Of a stretch of DNA of 57,592 bases, positions 33,067 through 45,410 are shown one piece after another. The notes below the pieces were generated by a model. It saw only the letters and a list, made by a program, of their open reading frames with translations. It ran no database searches and was not told the origin of the DNA. Source of the stretch: Phoronis australis (lineage: Eukaryota; Phoronida; Phoronidae); the NCBI GenBank assembly GCA_002633005.1, contig NMRA01000149.1, positions 18,798-76,389 on the forward strand, given 5' to 3'. How positions within the stretch are numbered: position 1 is the stretch's first letter; each line of letters begins with the position of its first letter. Made by a program: the position numbers and the translations under genes.

Positions 33067-35646
33067 TTGCGATGTAATCCTGTGACTGCTGCACGGCACT
33101 TTCAGTACAGACTTGACTTGTTTTTCCGCGATGTTCTTCTATCAAATGTTCATCCTTTAGGAGAAATTACTGATTACGTTTCACGTATAGAATTTCAAGC
33201 TCGTGGGTCACCACATGCACACATTCTGTTGTGGATTAAAAATGCGCCAAAGCTCAATGAACAAACTGATGAGGAAGTGACTTCTTTTATTAGTAAATAT
33301 ATCACTTGTGCTCTACCTGAAGACGATAATATATTACTAGATCTCATGGAAAACTTGCAAGTGCACAGCCATTCGCCATACTGTACAAAAAAAGGCTCAT
33401 GCAGATTCAATTATCCTAGACCACCCAGTGCAGCTACTATTATTGCAAGAGAACCAAATACTGAGGACACCATCGCTAAACAGGAAGATGCTAAACAGAT
33501 TCCTTTATCAGTACAAAATGTTCTAGAAAGTGACACTTCAACTGATATGTCTTTGACAGAAGTTTGTGAATGTGCTAACACAACGGTTGAAAAGTACATG
33601 GAAGCTTTAGCTCTTTCAAAAAAAGGCTGCACTGTTGTTTTAGAACGAACACCTTCCGAGCAAAATGTCAATGCTTATAATCCGACCATTCTTAAAGCAT
33701 GGCAAGCGAATTTGGACTTGCAATATATCCTGGATCCTTATGGTTGTGTCATGTATGTTGCTTCATATGTGACCAAAAATGAAAGAGGAATGGGTGAATT
33801 GTTGAAACAAGCCTGTAAAGAAATGAGAGACAAGGACATTTGCTCAGGGCTCAGAAAAGTTGGAGCTGTGTTTTTAAACCATCGTGAAATCAGTGCACAG
33901 GAAGCAGGTTACCGCATTTTGTCTATGCCTTTAAAACGTTCAAGTCGAAAAGTCGTTTTTGTCAACACAGATCCAAAACCTTCACGAATTGCAGTTCTGA
34001 AAGATAGAGTGCAACTTGATAAGTTGGAAGATGATGACGTTGACAATTTTCAGACCAGTTTAATTGGTCGTTATGAATGTAGGCCAGACAGTCTTGAAAA
34101 TTTGTGTCTGGCTGAATTTGCTGCTAGTTACACAAGAACGTACAAAGAATATGATGATGATAATAACGATAGTTTACCAGATATTTTGAAAGAAGAAGAA
34201 ATTGTTGTCCCTCTGTCATTACCTAAGAAGATAAAACTTAAGAATAGAAAAGGTTCTATGCACAAGAGGAGAAAAACTGCTATTATACGATTTCGTAAGC
34301 ACAACATGAATAAAGAACCAAGCAGTTTCTACCGTGCTAAACTTATGTTATACCTCCCATGGCGAAATGAAGAGATGGACCTTAAAGCTAATTACGATGA
34401 CTATCATTCACATTACAATGCTGTGTCACAACTGATTTTTCTAAATGAACAGAAATTTTCACATAATACTGAACTTATCGAGCAAGCCCTTGATCAAAAT
34501 GCACACAATGGGGGTCCTCAACACGTTTGGGAATTACTTGCACCAGGAGTTGAACATGAGAATTTACAGGCACAGAATGAGGTTTTAGACATTGAGCGGG
34601 AAATAGAACAAGAAGATCTAGACGCCAATGCTGTCATGTTTGAAAGACCGTTAGCTGAGAATGCATCTGACCTTGTGGCTAGATATGACATTGAAGAGAA
34701 TCGTGACTGTTTAACTCCCCACGAATATCACAATATGATGGCAAGTCTAAATGAAAAACAACGCCAAATTGTGTTATATCACAGCCAGTGGTGCAAATAT
34801 GCTGTTAAGTGTGTTAAGCAAAATGAACAGCCAAAGCCATATAGAATATTTCTTAGTGGCCCTGGTGGTGTGGGTAAAAGTCATGTGATACGACTTATAC
34901 AATCTGATACAAAAAAGTTTTTATCTTTGTCACGACAATTTAAGCCAGCAGATATTGTTACATTGCTAACAGCGCCAACTGGTGTAGCAGCCTTTAATAT
35001 CGGTGGAATGACTATTCATTCAGCACTGCTATTACGTACTTCAAAATATGGTCAACACGGCGATGCGCTAACTTTTGAAAAACTGAACACGCTGCGTTCT
35101 AAACTTGAAAATTTGAAACTATTAGTTATAGATGAAATATCAATGGTTGGCTCAGACATGTTATTGAACTTTCACAGAAGACTAACAGAAATAATGGGAT
35201 CGTGCGAACAATCGTGCTTGTTCGGCAATATTAGAATCTTGGCTGTAGGTAACTTATACCAACTGCCACCAGTTTGTCAATCTCATATCTATGAACCAGT
35301 CAGAAACCCACTTGCTAATTTGTATGGATCATTGTGGAAGGACCATTTTATGTTGCATGAACTAAGTGAGGTAATGAGACAAAGGGATGACCAACATTTT
35401 GCTGAACTTCTGTGCCGTGTACGACTTGGAAGCCATACGGACGATGATATTGCTGTTTTACGTTCTAGGCAACTTGACGAGTGTTCTTCGAATTATCCGT
35501 ATGATGCACTACATGTCTTTGCTCGTAATGACGATGTTGACAACTGGAAAAAAAAAGACTTTGTAGCCTTGAACCTGATGAGAAAAACCGAATTAAAATC
35601 CCAGATATTGATAACAAGAACGACAGTACCAGATTACTTGATTTAG
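33067..35646 (+). pseudogene. Helentron Rep nuclease and PIF1-type helicase
   Basis: Continues directly from the stop with LRCNPVTAARHFQYR. The Rep metal motif is SPHAHILLW (His50 and His52, 33214-33222). The nicking tyrosines are in YVASYVTK (Tyr230 and Tyr234, 33754-33768, with Lys237). The helicase begins near residue 560 with Walker A GPGGVGKS (about 598-605) and Walker B VIDEISMVG (Asp689-Glu690), followed by an LPPV loop and MRQRDD. All key residues are present, so the enzyme was recently functional. The frame is lost at the nine-A run 35548-35556. One extra base or a -1 slip restores the frame that enters the next part. Confidence 0.9.
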
Positions 35647-36240
35647 ACCACATCCACAAAACATTGAAACGTTCAGAAACTGGTGGTTTACATACTGCAT
35701 TGGAAATTTGCAACGGTGCCAGAGTGATGTTGATTTATTATGTTGACACTTCAGATGGACTCGTTAACGGTGTTATTGGTGTTGTAGATGGAATTGAGAA
35801 AGGCGATGATGAAAGAATTATAACTGTACTTGTTAAATTTGACAATAATGAAGTTGGAAGAAAAGCTATTACATCAGGTCAGTGGAAAAATAAATATCCC
35901 AATGCTGTTCCCATCATGAGGCTTGAATCTAAATTTGAAAAAGGTGGAATAAAAAGTGCACAAGTGTCTCGTTTACAGTTTCCACTGACTTTGGCATGGG
36001 CTGTTACGATTCACAAGTGTCAAGGACTAACAATGGATAAAATAGTTGTGTGTATGAAAGGGGCTAACAAGTTCAGTAGTGGACAAGCATATGTAGCATT
36101 TAGTAGAGTAAAGTCACTTGAGGGATGGTATATTACACAATTTGACCCTAGAGGGATAAAGACAGACTCTAAAGTTGCTGCTGAAATGAAGGACATGCAC
36201 AATATATGTTCCACTGAAAATGATCTTTTAAAAGACTGTG
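35557..36240 (+). pseudogene. Helentron helicase C-terminal part
   Basis: The frame after the A9 run reads RLCSLEPDEKNRIKIPDID and then ALEICNGARVMLIYYVD, typical of PIF1 domain 2. The last motifs are LAWAVTIHKCQGLTMDKIVV and QAYVAFSRVKSLEGWYI, both intact. The linker to the endonuclease, with a frameshift, lies at about 36240-36325. Confidence 0.85.
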
Positions 36241-36905
36241 TACTTGCTATTGGTCATTTGAACATTCATTATTTGTTGCAAAAACAGAAAGATTTGATGA
36301 GCAGTTTCGAATTCAGTTTTACAACTATGTTGACATCATGTGTTTTACAGAGACTTATCTTTCACAGTTTGACTGCCTTGATGAGTTCTTGGAAAGTCAT
36401 TCTTACATAGCTTTTAGATCTGATGTATCCAGCACCATTAACCAAAAAAAGTCATGGAATTCTAATCTGTGCATCATCCAAGCTGCAGCCTACAGAAATA
36501 TTTCCATCACTCACTTTGTCTTGCTTTGAGTATAAGGCAATTGTTGTCAAAACACAACTCGGTCGTCTTGTAGTTGTAGCGATTTATCGTAGTCCAAACT
36601 CATCGTATAGACTGTTTGTGGAACACTTAGAGCCCCTGTTAATGAAAATACCAGAACATGTACCAACACTTATACTGGGTGATTTTAATGATAACCTCCT
36701 CAACACAAAAGATACATTAGTGATGTCATTAATGAAGAATTTTGGATTTGGGCAGATGATAACCACATCAACAATTGATTCTGGTTCACTGATAGATCAT
36801 GTCTACTTTAACCGGGAAACATTTTACGGTGAAAAGGTACATACAGTAATACGTGATGTCTATTATTCTGATCACGATGCCGTGTTATGGACAGTTAACA
36901 TGTAA
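36241..36905 (+). pseudogene. Helentron APE-like endonuclease domain
   Basis: Exonuclease-endonuclease-phosphatase fold as in LINEs. The motifs, spread over three frames, are GHLNIHYLLQKQKDL, MCFTETYLS (catalytic Glu), LVVVAIYRSPNSS, LILGDFNDNLL, SLIDHVYF and YYSDHDAVLW (catalytic Asp-His). Frames change near 36315 and in the A7 run 36444-36450. Stop TAA is at 36903-36905. The family clearly derives from non-LTR endonucleases and would cut target DNA. Decayed copies of its last 60 bp recur downstream. Confidence 0.85.
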
Positions 36906-38045
36906 GAAACAGGCATAATGCAGAATATAACACTAGAGGTATTGCAGGCTATGACATAAATATAATGAATGAAAATTGCGCATGTTATGATACAAGATGT
37001 TATAGATGTTCCTGAGATATGACATGGTATATGACACAGGATGACATTTGAAATGATATCATACAAGACGTAATGACATTTCATACAATGTATAGAATAG
37101 GATACATAAAAGATTATTTGAAATGAGATTAAACAAGGGCATGACATAAAATGTGACTCAGAAATTTTTTCTTATTTTTGAATTTCAGTACGTTTAATTG
37201 AATATTTATGAGCTAGCATATTGGATATCTGCTGAAGCCATACAGTAATGAGGTAGATTCAGTAACAGGTGATGTCTATCATTGTGATCATGATGCACTG
37301 TGATGAACTATTATCATGAAGTGACAAAAAAGTAAAGATTATGATACTAGATATATTAGGGGTTACGGCATAACATACAATGAAAGATATTGTGGATGTT
37401 ATAATACAGGATGTTATACGACTCATTGCATTCTATATGTATTATCTTGCCACGAAATGATATCATGATCAGTACCAAATGAAAGTATATAGATAATTAT
37501 TGTATTATTTGGATAAACATTTTTGTATATTTGTGATCATTCAATTCATCAGAGAAACATACATTCAGTAATACAGGATCATGATACAATGCATGAACTG
37601 TTATTATGTAAGTGACAGACATAGTACTGAATATGATACAAAATATATTAGAGATATGCATAAGATATAATGAAAGAAAATTGTGCATGTTATGATACAA
37701 AATGTTTTGAGATATGACAGGGTATATGTCAAATTGCATTCCATATTATTATTATTTTACCAAGAAATGAAATTGTTTATTATTATTTGGCCAAGAAATG
37801 AACTTGACAGGGTATATGTCAAATTGCATTCCATATTATCATTATTTTACCAAGAAATGAAATTGTTTATAATTATTTGGCCAAGAAATGAACTTGACAG
37901 GGTATATGTCAAATTGCAATCCATATTATTATTATTTTACCAAGAAATGAAATTGTTTATTATTATTTGGCCAAGAAATGCACTTCATAAAGGAAAACAA
38001 TTTAGTAATAAGGAATGTCTATTATAGTGATCATCATGCTATAAA
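36841..38045 (+). repeat. Decayed tandem copies of the endonuclease 3' end
   Basis: The segment covering the YYSDHDAV codons and stop (36841-36915) recurs as degraded versions at about 37256-37330 (GTGATGTCTATCATTGTGAT), 37562-37625 and 38000-38045 (GGAATGTCTATTATAGTGAT). Each is followed by similar A+T-rich sequence containing TTATGATAC. They form an irregular tandem array of roughly 300-440 bp units. Confidence 0.5.
37711..37980 (+). repeat. 90-bp tandem repeat, three copies
   Basis: Units start at TGACAGGGTATATGTC (37715, 37805, 37895) with only a few differences. Because 90 is a multiple of three, one frame stays open across all copies (30 residues each, DRVYVKLHSILLLFYQEM), but this looks incidental. 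A fourth decayed piece is at about 38261-38300. Confidence 0.85.
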
Positions 38046-38701
38046 CATTCCCACTAAATAACATTGGTTCTAACCTCGCTTGTCAAGGTAAACGGTACGG
38101 TTCGGAAAATTGAACCAGATCGTATTTATTAAAGAGTTCAAGTTTTCCTATTGACGATCACGATTCAGCGACGTATCACTCAGCACATTTTCGTCCTGTT
38201 ATGAGCACAATATTTTGAAAAATTATCGTAATTTAACAACGGAAGTTGATAGCAATGCTTGACAGGGTATATGGCACATTGCATTCCATCTTGCCAAGAA
38301 ATGAAATTATGGTCAGTACCAAATGACAGTATGTAGGTACACAAGATGATAGAATGTTTGAAATGAGATATGGCACAAAGTAAATGCTGTTTTATATTGT
38401 AGATTCCTCACTTTATGGTGATCCATCAGCCAGCACGAATGGACTAATCTAAAGCTGTGCGCCGTTAAATGTTCTTCCGTTTTGGATTCCAGCACGTTTT
38501 CTATATAACCATGAGGAATTACATACCTTTACCCGCTCTATCTACTATTAACTCTCAATTAAATATTTATGTGTTAACATACTGCAAACCAGCCAAAACC
38601 ACGTCATTTCCAGTTAATTTATTATTATTATTATTATTATTAATATTATTATTATTATTATTATTCTCTGGCCAAGATATACAATTGTGGTCATTTCCAA
38701 C
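38046..38701. other. Intergenic with a TTA microsatellite
   Basis: Contains (TTA)n at about 38618-38665. No gene recognised. Confidence 0.5.
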
Positions 38702-41070
38702 TTTGGATGAACATTTTTGTATATTTTTGATCATTAAGCTGCAAAGATTTAATTACTGAAAACTAATTATTATAAATTTGCAACAGACTATAAAGCTTGT
38801 GAGCAGCACTAAATTAAATGCTCTGCCATTTGCTGATTACTTTGGCAAATGCTCACTTCTTTTGAAGTGATAAAACAAAAATATTTTTAAGGGGGGGAGG
38901 GGGAGGAGAAATGTAAAAGTACAAAACTGTCTAAAGTGGCAAAGCTTTTTCTTTGTAAACGTAACCAAATTGGAGTGTGCAAAAAATTTTTTAGAATATG
39001 GATAGTAGATATGTTAGGGACAGTTTTCAGTTTGCAGAGTATGGTCAACTTTACAAACAAAAAAGGTTTGTAGTTTGTATACAGATCTCGTACATACTGG
39101 TAGCCTTTAAGGAGTAGGATTTATGGACTAATTATATTGATGGACATAGATAGGACAAGAGATATTCTGCAAGTACTCCGTGGAACATTTGGCCATATAC
39201 AGCATTAGTTTTAAGTTCTAATCTTAGCTTATATCCTTGGGCATGGTTAGTTATAATGTACTGAGGTTACAAATGTTTGTATAATCACGCATCGCTAAAT
39301 TGTACCTCTAATGACGTTTCGGATGTAATAATTATAAAGGCATGAATCCTGTGTTAAAGTTGAAAACTTAGCTCTTGAATTAAAATATGTATTCCAATGA
39401 CCTTGCCAACCGATTTTTTCAAGTGTAATTTTGTATTTGTATGCGTGGAGCTACTCCAAAGCTTGCTAATTATGATACTAAGCTAACAGGATGAATTTAC
39501 AAGTCCTATGTTTTCTCCCGCTGATTGTAAAGTACATAAATGTGCCTCACATTCTACCTACGTCAACAGACAAGACTGCACGTACAGTATATAGACACCT
39601 ACAGGAAGCATTTAGGAATAATGCTATGACACAAATCTGGGTGCTTTGTTACATCAACAAACGCAAAAATGTGATTTAGATTCTATCTACTTCAACAAAC
39701 AAAAGTGCAGCTACAACATATGGACTTCTACAGATGGCCTTTAGAAATAACGGTATGGTTCAAACCAGATGATCGCGTCATACGGACAAACGCAAAAGTG
39801 TATATTAGATTCTGGGAACCAATATATGGAGACCTACAAGAAGTCTATTAAACGATTCGTTATTTTGGCACCCAATATTACATCAGTCCGACAAAATCTA
39901 TATGACCTACGGTCAAATTAACGAAACTTTGGAGTTGCACCACTAACAAAATGCGCATTTTGTAGACCAACATGGGAGTCAACTTGCGAAATGACAGTTT
40001 TTGTTCTTTGGATGAACGTTTTTGTATGTTTTTGATCATTAGACTGCAAAGATTTAATTACTGAAGAACTAATTGATATGAATTTGCAACAGGCTGTGAA
40101 CTTGTGTGCAGCACTAAATTTAATGCTCTGGCATTTGCTAAAAACTTTGGCAAATGCTCACTTCTTTTGGGAGTAATAAAACTAGAATTTTTTATGGGGG
40201 AGGGGAAGGAGAAATGTAAATGACAAGACTGTCTAAACTGGCAGAACTATCACTTTGTATACGTGAACAAACTGGAGTATGTAAAAAGTTTTTTTGAATA
40301 CATCAAGTTTACAAACAAAAAGGTTGGTGGTTTGTGTACTGTACTCGTACCTACTACTAGCCTTGAAATAGTAGGAATATGCATTTGTTTTAGTTTGTTT
40401 CTTATGTTATACCCTTGGCCATGGTTAGTTATAGTGTACTGAGATTACAAATGTTTGTATAATCACGCATCACTAAGTTGTACTTCAAACAGCATTTCTG
40501 ATGTAGGCTAATTATTATAAAGGCTAAATCCTATGTTAAAGTTGAAAACTTAGTTCTTGAATTAAAATATGTACTTATCTACTATATATTATGTTCAATT
40601 CTACTTGAAATGCTTTATACGGTTATCTGGTTGTATACAAAAACATATTCCAGTGACTTTGCCAACCGATTTTTCAAGTGTAAATTTGTATTTGTATGTG
40701 CGTGGTGCTACTCCAAACCATAATAATGAGCAAACAAGGGTGCAACTACAACATATGGACTTCTACAGAAGGCCTTTAGAAATAATAGTATAGTCCAAAC
40801 CAAATGTTCGCGTCATATGGACAAACGCAAAAATGCTTATTAGATTTTGGATATCAATATTGACACCAACAGGAAGTGTATTAAACGATTCGTTACTTTG
40901 GCACCCACTGTTCATAGGAATTATAATGTGAAGTGTTTAACAAGTCCATGAAACATAAATCCGTCACAATCTATATGACCTAAAGTCAAATTACCGAAAC
41001 TTTTGAGTTGCACCACTTACAAAATGCGCATTTTGTAGACCAGCATGGGAGACAACTTGTGAATTGACAG
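38702..41070. repeat. Two diverged direct copies of a 1.1-1.3-kb block
   Basis: Copy 1 (38702-39997) and copy 2 (40017-41070) both run from TTTGGATGAAC[AG]TTTTTGTAT to TGACAG. They share ordered landmarks (GGCAAATGCTCACTTCTTTT, a G-rich tract, ATGTTTGTATAATCACGCAT, TGCCAACCGATTTTT, AAAATGCGCATTTTGTAGAC). Each copy has private indels. No coding frame is recognised. A fragment of the start also occurs near 37510. Confidence 0.75.
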
Positions 41071-41260
41071 AGAAATGCGCCTTTGGCGTTATCAATATGA
41101 GACGATGATGTGTTGCATAAAATATACTAGTGCAATTTTGCTCAAAACTACAGTGTGACCTCAACATTTTAACTTCTGTTTGTATTTCAGTCACTTGAAA
41201 AAACGCTGTATAGTTATATAGTTAAATGTATCTAATAAAAATATTACTTACTACTTATTT

Positions 41261-41596
41261 TCATTTTTTTCCATAGTCTTCTAAGATCACAGTAGCATAC
41301 GTACAAAATAGCGGCGTATATGAATCTGAATTGAATCTGATCATGACGACAAAACATAAGTTGCGAGTTAAAATAGAGGCCAAATATCTTTTATGACATG
41401 AGCCATCTCTCGCACACCAACAAACAATGACATCATAGTTAATGTTTTTCTCCAAATTAGCCTCATCCTTAATTTTTTGAGACTGCTTATCTGTCAGAAC
41501 TTTCATGATCGCCACCACATCACGCTCACCTACAACACTGAGATAAGAAACATCTTGAAAATACAAATTAATCAGTAAATCGATTAGATCATTCAT
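41261..41596 (-). CDS. Hypothetical open frame, 111 residues
   Basis: MNDLIDLLINLYFQDVSYLS continues with a composition that looks protein-like (acidic and lysine-rich middle, then a Cys-rich CWCARDGSCHK). No family is recognised. There are no clear splice sites or promoter. It sits between the 40-kb duplicate and the repeat array and may be a single exon or a transposon remnant. Confidence 0.25.
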   Translation of the reverse strand: MNDLIDLLINLYFQDVSYLSVVGERDVVAIMKVLTDKQSQKIKDEANLEKNINYDVIVCWCARDGSCHKRYLASILTRNLCFVVMIRFNSDSYTPLFCTYATVILEDYGKK

Positions 41597-42626
41597 GTTA
41601 CATACGTGTGTTACAAACTAAAATCTTGACAAACAGCGAGAAAAAATTACCACGACATTTAGACAAAAACTAAAACGGCAATTGGTCTTCAAAATGTTAC
41701 GGCGACCCAATAAAATGTTTCAGCCTTGTGGAAAATATCTTCCGAAAACCCGTCCACAAAGCTACCAACTTTGAGAGACCATACAATCAAAACGGACGAG
41801 CCATGCTTCACAGTAGGGCAGTACTGGCTGAGTCAAGCGCCACGAATTAATCGAAAAGACAACAATAAAGAACAATAGATGGCGCAACATGACGGTCCAG
41901 TCCACAGTAAGAAAGTACTGGCTGGGTCAGTATGGGTCAACTTGACTACCCTATACGAAAGGAACTGAAATCCAGCCAGCTGCGTGCTTGCTTAGGTGAC
42001 CGAAGGAACAACGGTATCCCAAAATCTCGAATAATTCAAAAAGTAAACATCGAAACGTCCTAGTGCAAAATCATCTCAAAGCAAAGAACAATAGCGGGCG
42101 TAACATGACAGACAAGTCATGCTTAACAGTAAGACAGCGCTGGCTGGGTCAGTCTGGGACAACTAGACATAACCAAACAAAGAGAATTGAAAGCCAAGTG
42201 ACCGAAGGAACACAATATCCGAAATCTCGAATAATTCAAAAAGTAGACGTTGTAGCCCAAAATGAAAATTATCTTCTGAGAGCCCGTCCACAACTCTACG
42301 TACTTTGATAGAGCATACAATCAACTACAATAAAAAACAATAGATGGCGCAACATGACGGACGAGCCATGCTTTACAGTAGGACAGTGCTGGCTGGGTCA
42401 GTCTGGGTCAACTAGGCATAACCAAAACAAAGTGAACTGAAAGCCAGCCAGCTGCATGTGACCGAAGGAACAACGGTATCCGAAAATCTCGAATAATTCA
42501 AAAAGTAGACGTCGTAGCGCAAAATGGAAAATATCTCCTGAAAGTCCGTTCAAAACTTTATCTAAAGTGGTAGTTTGGCAGAAATCAAAAAAAAATCGAA
42601 ACAATTGAAAATTTGCCGTTTTTTTG

Positions 42627-43230
42627 AAATTTAAAGTCAAATAACTCGAAAACGGTAAGTCTGAGAAATACGCTCTCGCAGACTTTTTGAAAGGCCATAC
42701 TTCAAGGAATCCACATGCAAAAATTCACGTCATTTGCTCTTCCCATAAAAAATGCGACACCAGAGCGATTGAAACCGTGTGAACATGCGCCACAGCCGCC
42801 ATCTTGAAAGTGACTTCCGGTCCATTAATTTTTTATAAAAGCTTATTAAACTCAACAAACACGTGACCAGTTTGAAAGAGGTTGGTTTGCAATTGCGCCC
42901 TCTACAGGAGAAAACGTTTTTAGCCATATTTCGGGGTGCGCATGCGCCACGTCCTATATTTCCGCTGTCTTTAACCGATAGTCAACAATTTTCTGCACAG
43001 TTCTAGCACTTGCATTGTAGTATATTCGTGCTGATTTTCAGCTATGTAAGTCGAAAAATACGGCCTCTACAAGTATTTGACTGTGAAATCGCATACAAAA
43101 TGGCCGCCACGTCCGCCATTTTGTATCCGATCATGACTAATAACAACAGCTTTCTAGCAGTTTTCGATCTACACGCTGTGTGCAAATTTCGTGAAAATCG
43201 GATGAAAATTGCGACCTGTAGAGGGCGAAC
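42627..43230. repeat. Unit B copy 1 with NRF1-, ETS- and YY1-like sites
   Basis: GCCGCCATCTTG (42795-42806, YY1-like) and ACTTCCGGT (42813-42821, ETS-like) are 6 bp apart. TGCGCATGCGCCA (42937-42949) is an exact NRF1 consensus. A 12-bp inverted pair ATACAAAATGGC / GCCATTTTGTAT (43093-43104, 43115-43126) follows. Factor names come from known consensus motifs only. Confidence 0.6.
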
Positions 43231-44159
43231 AAACAAAAACGAGAGCGCTCTTAGGAGCGACACTTGACGGAATTAATCGAAAAGACGACGAACACGATAT
43301 CATTCATGTGACTAGCGAAGAAATCAAATTGAGAGCATACAGTCAACTACAATAAAGAATGAAAGCCCGTTCAAAACTCTGTCTAAAGTGGTAATTTGGC
43401 AAACACGATAACATTCATGTGACTAGAGAAGAAATCAAATAGAGAGCATAAAATCAACTACAATAAAAAACAATAGATGGCGCCACATGACGGTCCAGTC
43501 TGAAGTAGGACAGTGCTGGCTGGGTCAGACTGGGTCAACTAGGCATAACCAAAACAAAGTGGGCTGAAAGCCAGCCAGCTGCGTGTGACCGAAGGAACAA
43601 CGGTATCCGAAAATCTCGAATAATTCAAAAGTAGACGTTGTAGCGCAAAATGGAAAATATCTTCTGAAAGCCCGTCCACAACTCTACGTACTTTGATAGA
43701 ACATACAATCAACTACAATAAAGAACAATAGATGGCGCAACATTACGGACNACGATAACATTCATGTGACTAGCGAAAAAAAATCAAATAGAGAGCATAC
43801 AATCAACTACAATAAAGAACAATAGATGGCGCAACATGACAGACGAGCCATGCTTTACAGTACGACAAGGCTGGCTGTGTCAGTCTGGGTCAACTAGGCA
43901 TAACCAAAACAAAGTGAACTGAAAGCCAGCCACCTGCGCGCTTGCATAGGAACAACGGTATCCGAAAATTTCGAATAATTCAAAAAGTAGACGTCGTAGC
44001 GCAAAATGGAAAATATCTTCTGAAAGCCCGTTCAAATCTCTATCTAAAGTCTGTATCTAAGTACGTGTTATGTGTAAATTTCGTGATGATCGGACGAAAA
44101 TTGCGACCTGTATCGTGCGAACAAATAAAAAATATGAAAGCGCTCCGAGGAGCGAACCT

Positions 44160-44410
44160 TGGCGAAATTAACCAAAAAGATGAGGATAAAGATGATGACG
44201 AAGATGACGAATATGACGACGATGGGGGTGAGGATGAACAAAAGAAGTAAAAATAACATACAGATGACGAACGTAGAAATCAGTAAGAAAAAGGCTACAG
44301 TCTTGTGCGACACTTGGCGAAATTAACGGAAAAGACAACGACGGAGATGATGACGAAGATGATGACGAAGATGACGAATATGATGATGGTGGTGGCGATG
44401 ATGAACAACA
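44160..44410. repeat. GATGAC-rich purine tracts
   Basis: Two related tracts (44181-44240 and 44342-44408) of GATGACGAA-type triplets, in one frame encoding Asp/Glu runs. Each follows a half-palindrome CTTGGCGAAATTAA. Confidence 0.6.
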
Positions 44411-44689
44411 TCACAACATTCATATGATGAACTTAGATGTCAGAAATCAATAAGAAATGGGCTACAGTCTAGTTCAATAGAAGGTAAACCAACATCAATG
44501 CAGCAAGAGCGCTCAACAAAGGAACAGCGTTATCAGAAAATCTCAAATAACTCAAAAAGTAGACGTCCTAGCAAAAAAATGGAAGACATCTTCTGAAAGC
44601 CCGTTCAAAATTCTATCTGAACTGATGGTATCGCTTAATTCCGTAAATTTTTCGAAAAAAATGGAATTTTGCGTTTTTTTTTTTAAAGA

Positions 44690-45290
44690 AATTCAAAGTC
44701 GAATAACTCGAAAACGGTAAGTCTGAGAAAAAAAATTATAGGCCATTTGAAAGATTATACTTCAAAGAATCTACATGCAAAAAATCACGTCTTTTTCTCT
44801 TCCCGTTCAAAGTTGCACTCCAGAAGACTGAAAATGGTTCAGCATGCGCCATGTCCGCCATCTTGAAAGCAACTTCCGGTTTTTTGGCTTTGTATAATAG
44901 CATGTTACAAGAAACTGATACCTATAAAAATTCGAAGGAATTGGTCGTATAATTCGCCCTCTAGAGGAGAAAACGTTTTTAGGCCAAAATCGAGGTGCGC
45001 ATGCGCGATCTTCGATATTTCCGCCATCTTTAACCGGAAGTAAACAATTTCCGGTATCCTTGTAGCAAACTTCGGTCCATTTACTGTGCCGATTCTTAGC
45101 CTGTTACGTAAAAAATTGTAGCCTCCAGAAGCATTTGAACCTTTAAATGAAAACAAAATGGCCGCCACAGCCGCCATCTTGGATCCGATTTTGACGAAAA
45201 ACAATAGGCTTCCAGTACTTCCGGAAGTATGTGTTATGTGTAAATTTCGTGACGATCGAACGAAAATTGCGACCTGTATCGTACGAACAA
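44690..45290. repeat. Unit B copy 2 with the same promoter-type motifs
   Basis: CCGCCATCTTG (44855-44865), ACTTCCGGT (44872-44880), TGCGCATGCGCGA (44996-45008), CCGCCATCTTT (45021-45031) with ACCGGAAGT (45033-45041), then AAAATGGCCGCC (45155-45166) and CCGCCATCTTGG (45171-45182). Confidence 0.6.
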
Positions 45291-45323
45291 ACAAAAAAAA
45301 ACAAACTTAGTGTCAGAGCAACA

Positions 45324-45410
45324 TACTTGGCGAAATTTATTTCGCCAAGTAAAAAAAAAACAAAATTAGTGGAAGAGCAACATACTTGGCGAAATTTATT
45401 TCGCCAAGTA
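45324..45410. repeat. Two 28-bp near-perfect palindromes
   Basis: Arms TACTTGGCGAAAT and ATTTCGCCAAGTA at 45324-45351 and 45383-45410, each preceded by AGAGCAACA. A related palindrome with TACTTAGCGGAA lies at 46821-46847 after the same AGAGCAACA leader. Confidence 0.75.

Larger units (their letters stand above)
30328..36905 (+). mobile_element. Helentron (rolling-circle transposon) with OTU protease and endonuclease
   Basis: Domains in order on one strand: basic 23-residue repeats, a DUF6570-like cysteine region, an OTU cysteine protease, a Rep nuclease (HUH and Y2 motifs), a PIF1-type helicase and an APE-like endonuclease. This combination, with the endonuclease fused after the helicase, defines the Helentron branch of Helitrons in animals. 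Rep would nick and ligate, the helicase would unwind, and the endonuclease and OTU roles are unresolved. The reading frame is broken by one TGA (33064) and about six frameshifts. Three of these are in or near A-runs (30966-30972, 35548-35556, 36444-36450), so some may be sequence errors. The termini were not identified; coordinates are coding limits only. Confidence 0.9.

Noticed and set aside
37683-38027. 114-residue protein with three 30-residue repeats
   Set aside because: Translation of the 90-bp tandem repeat; no start context or homology.
44905-45294. 129-residue minus-strand open frame
   Set aside because: Lies in repeat unit B; other copies have different frames, so it is not conserved coding sequence.
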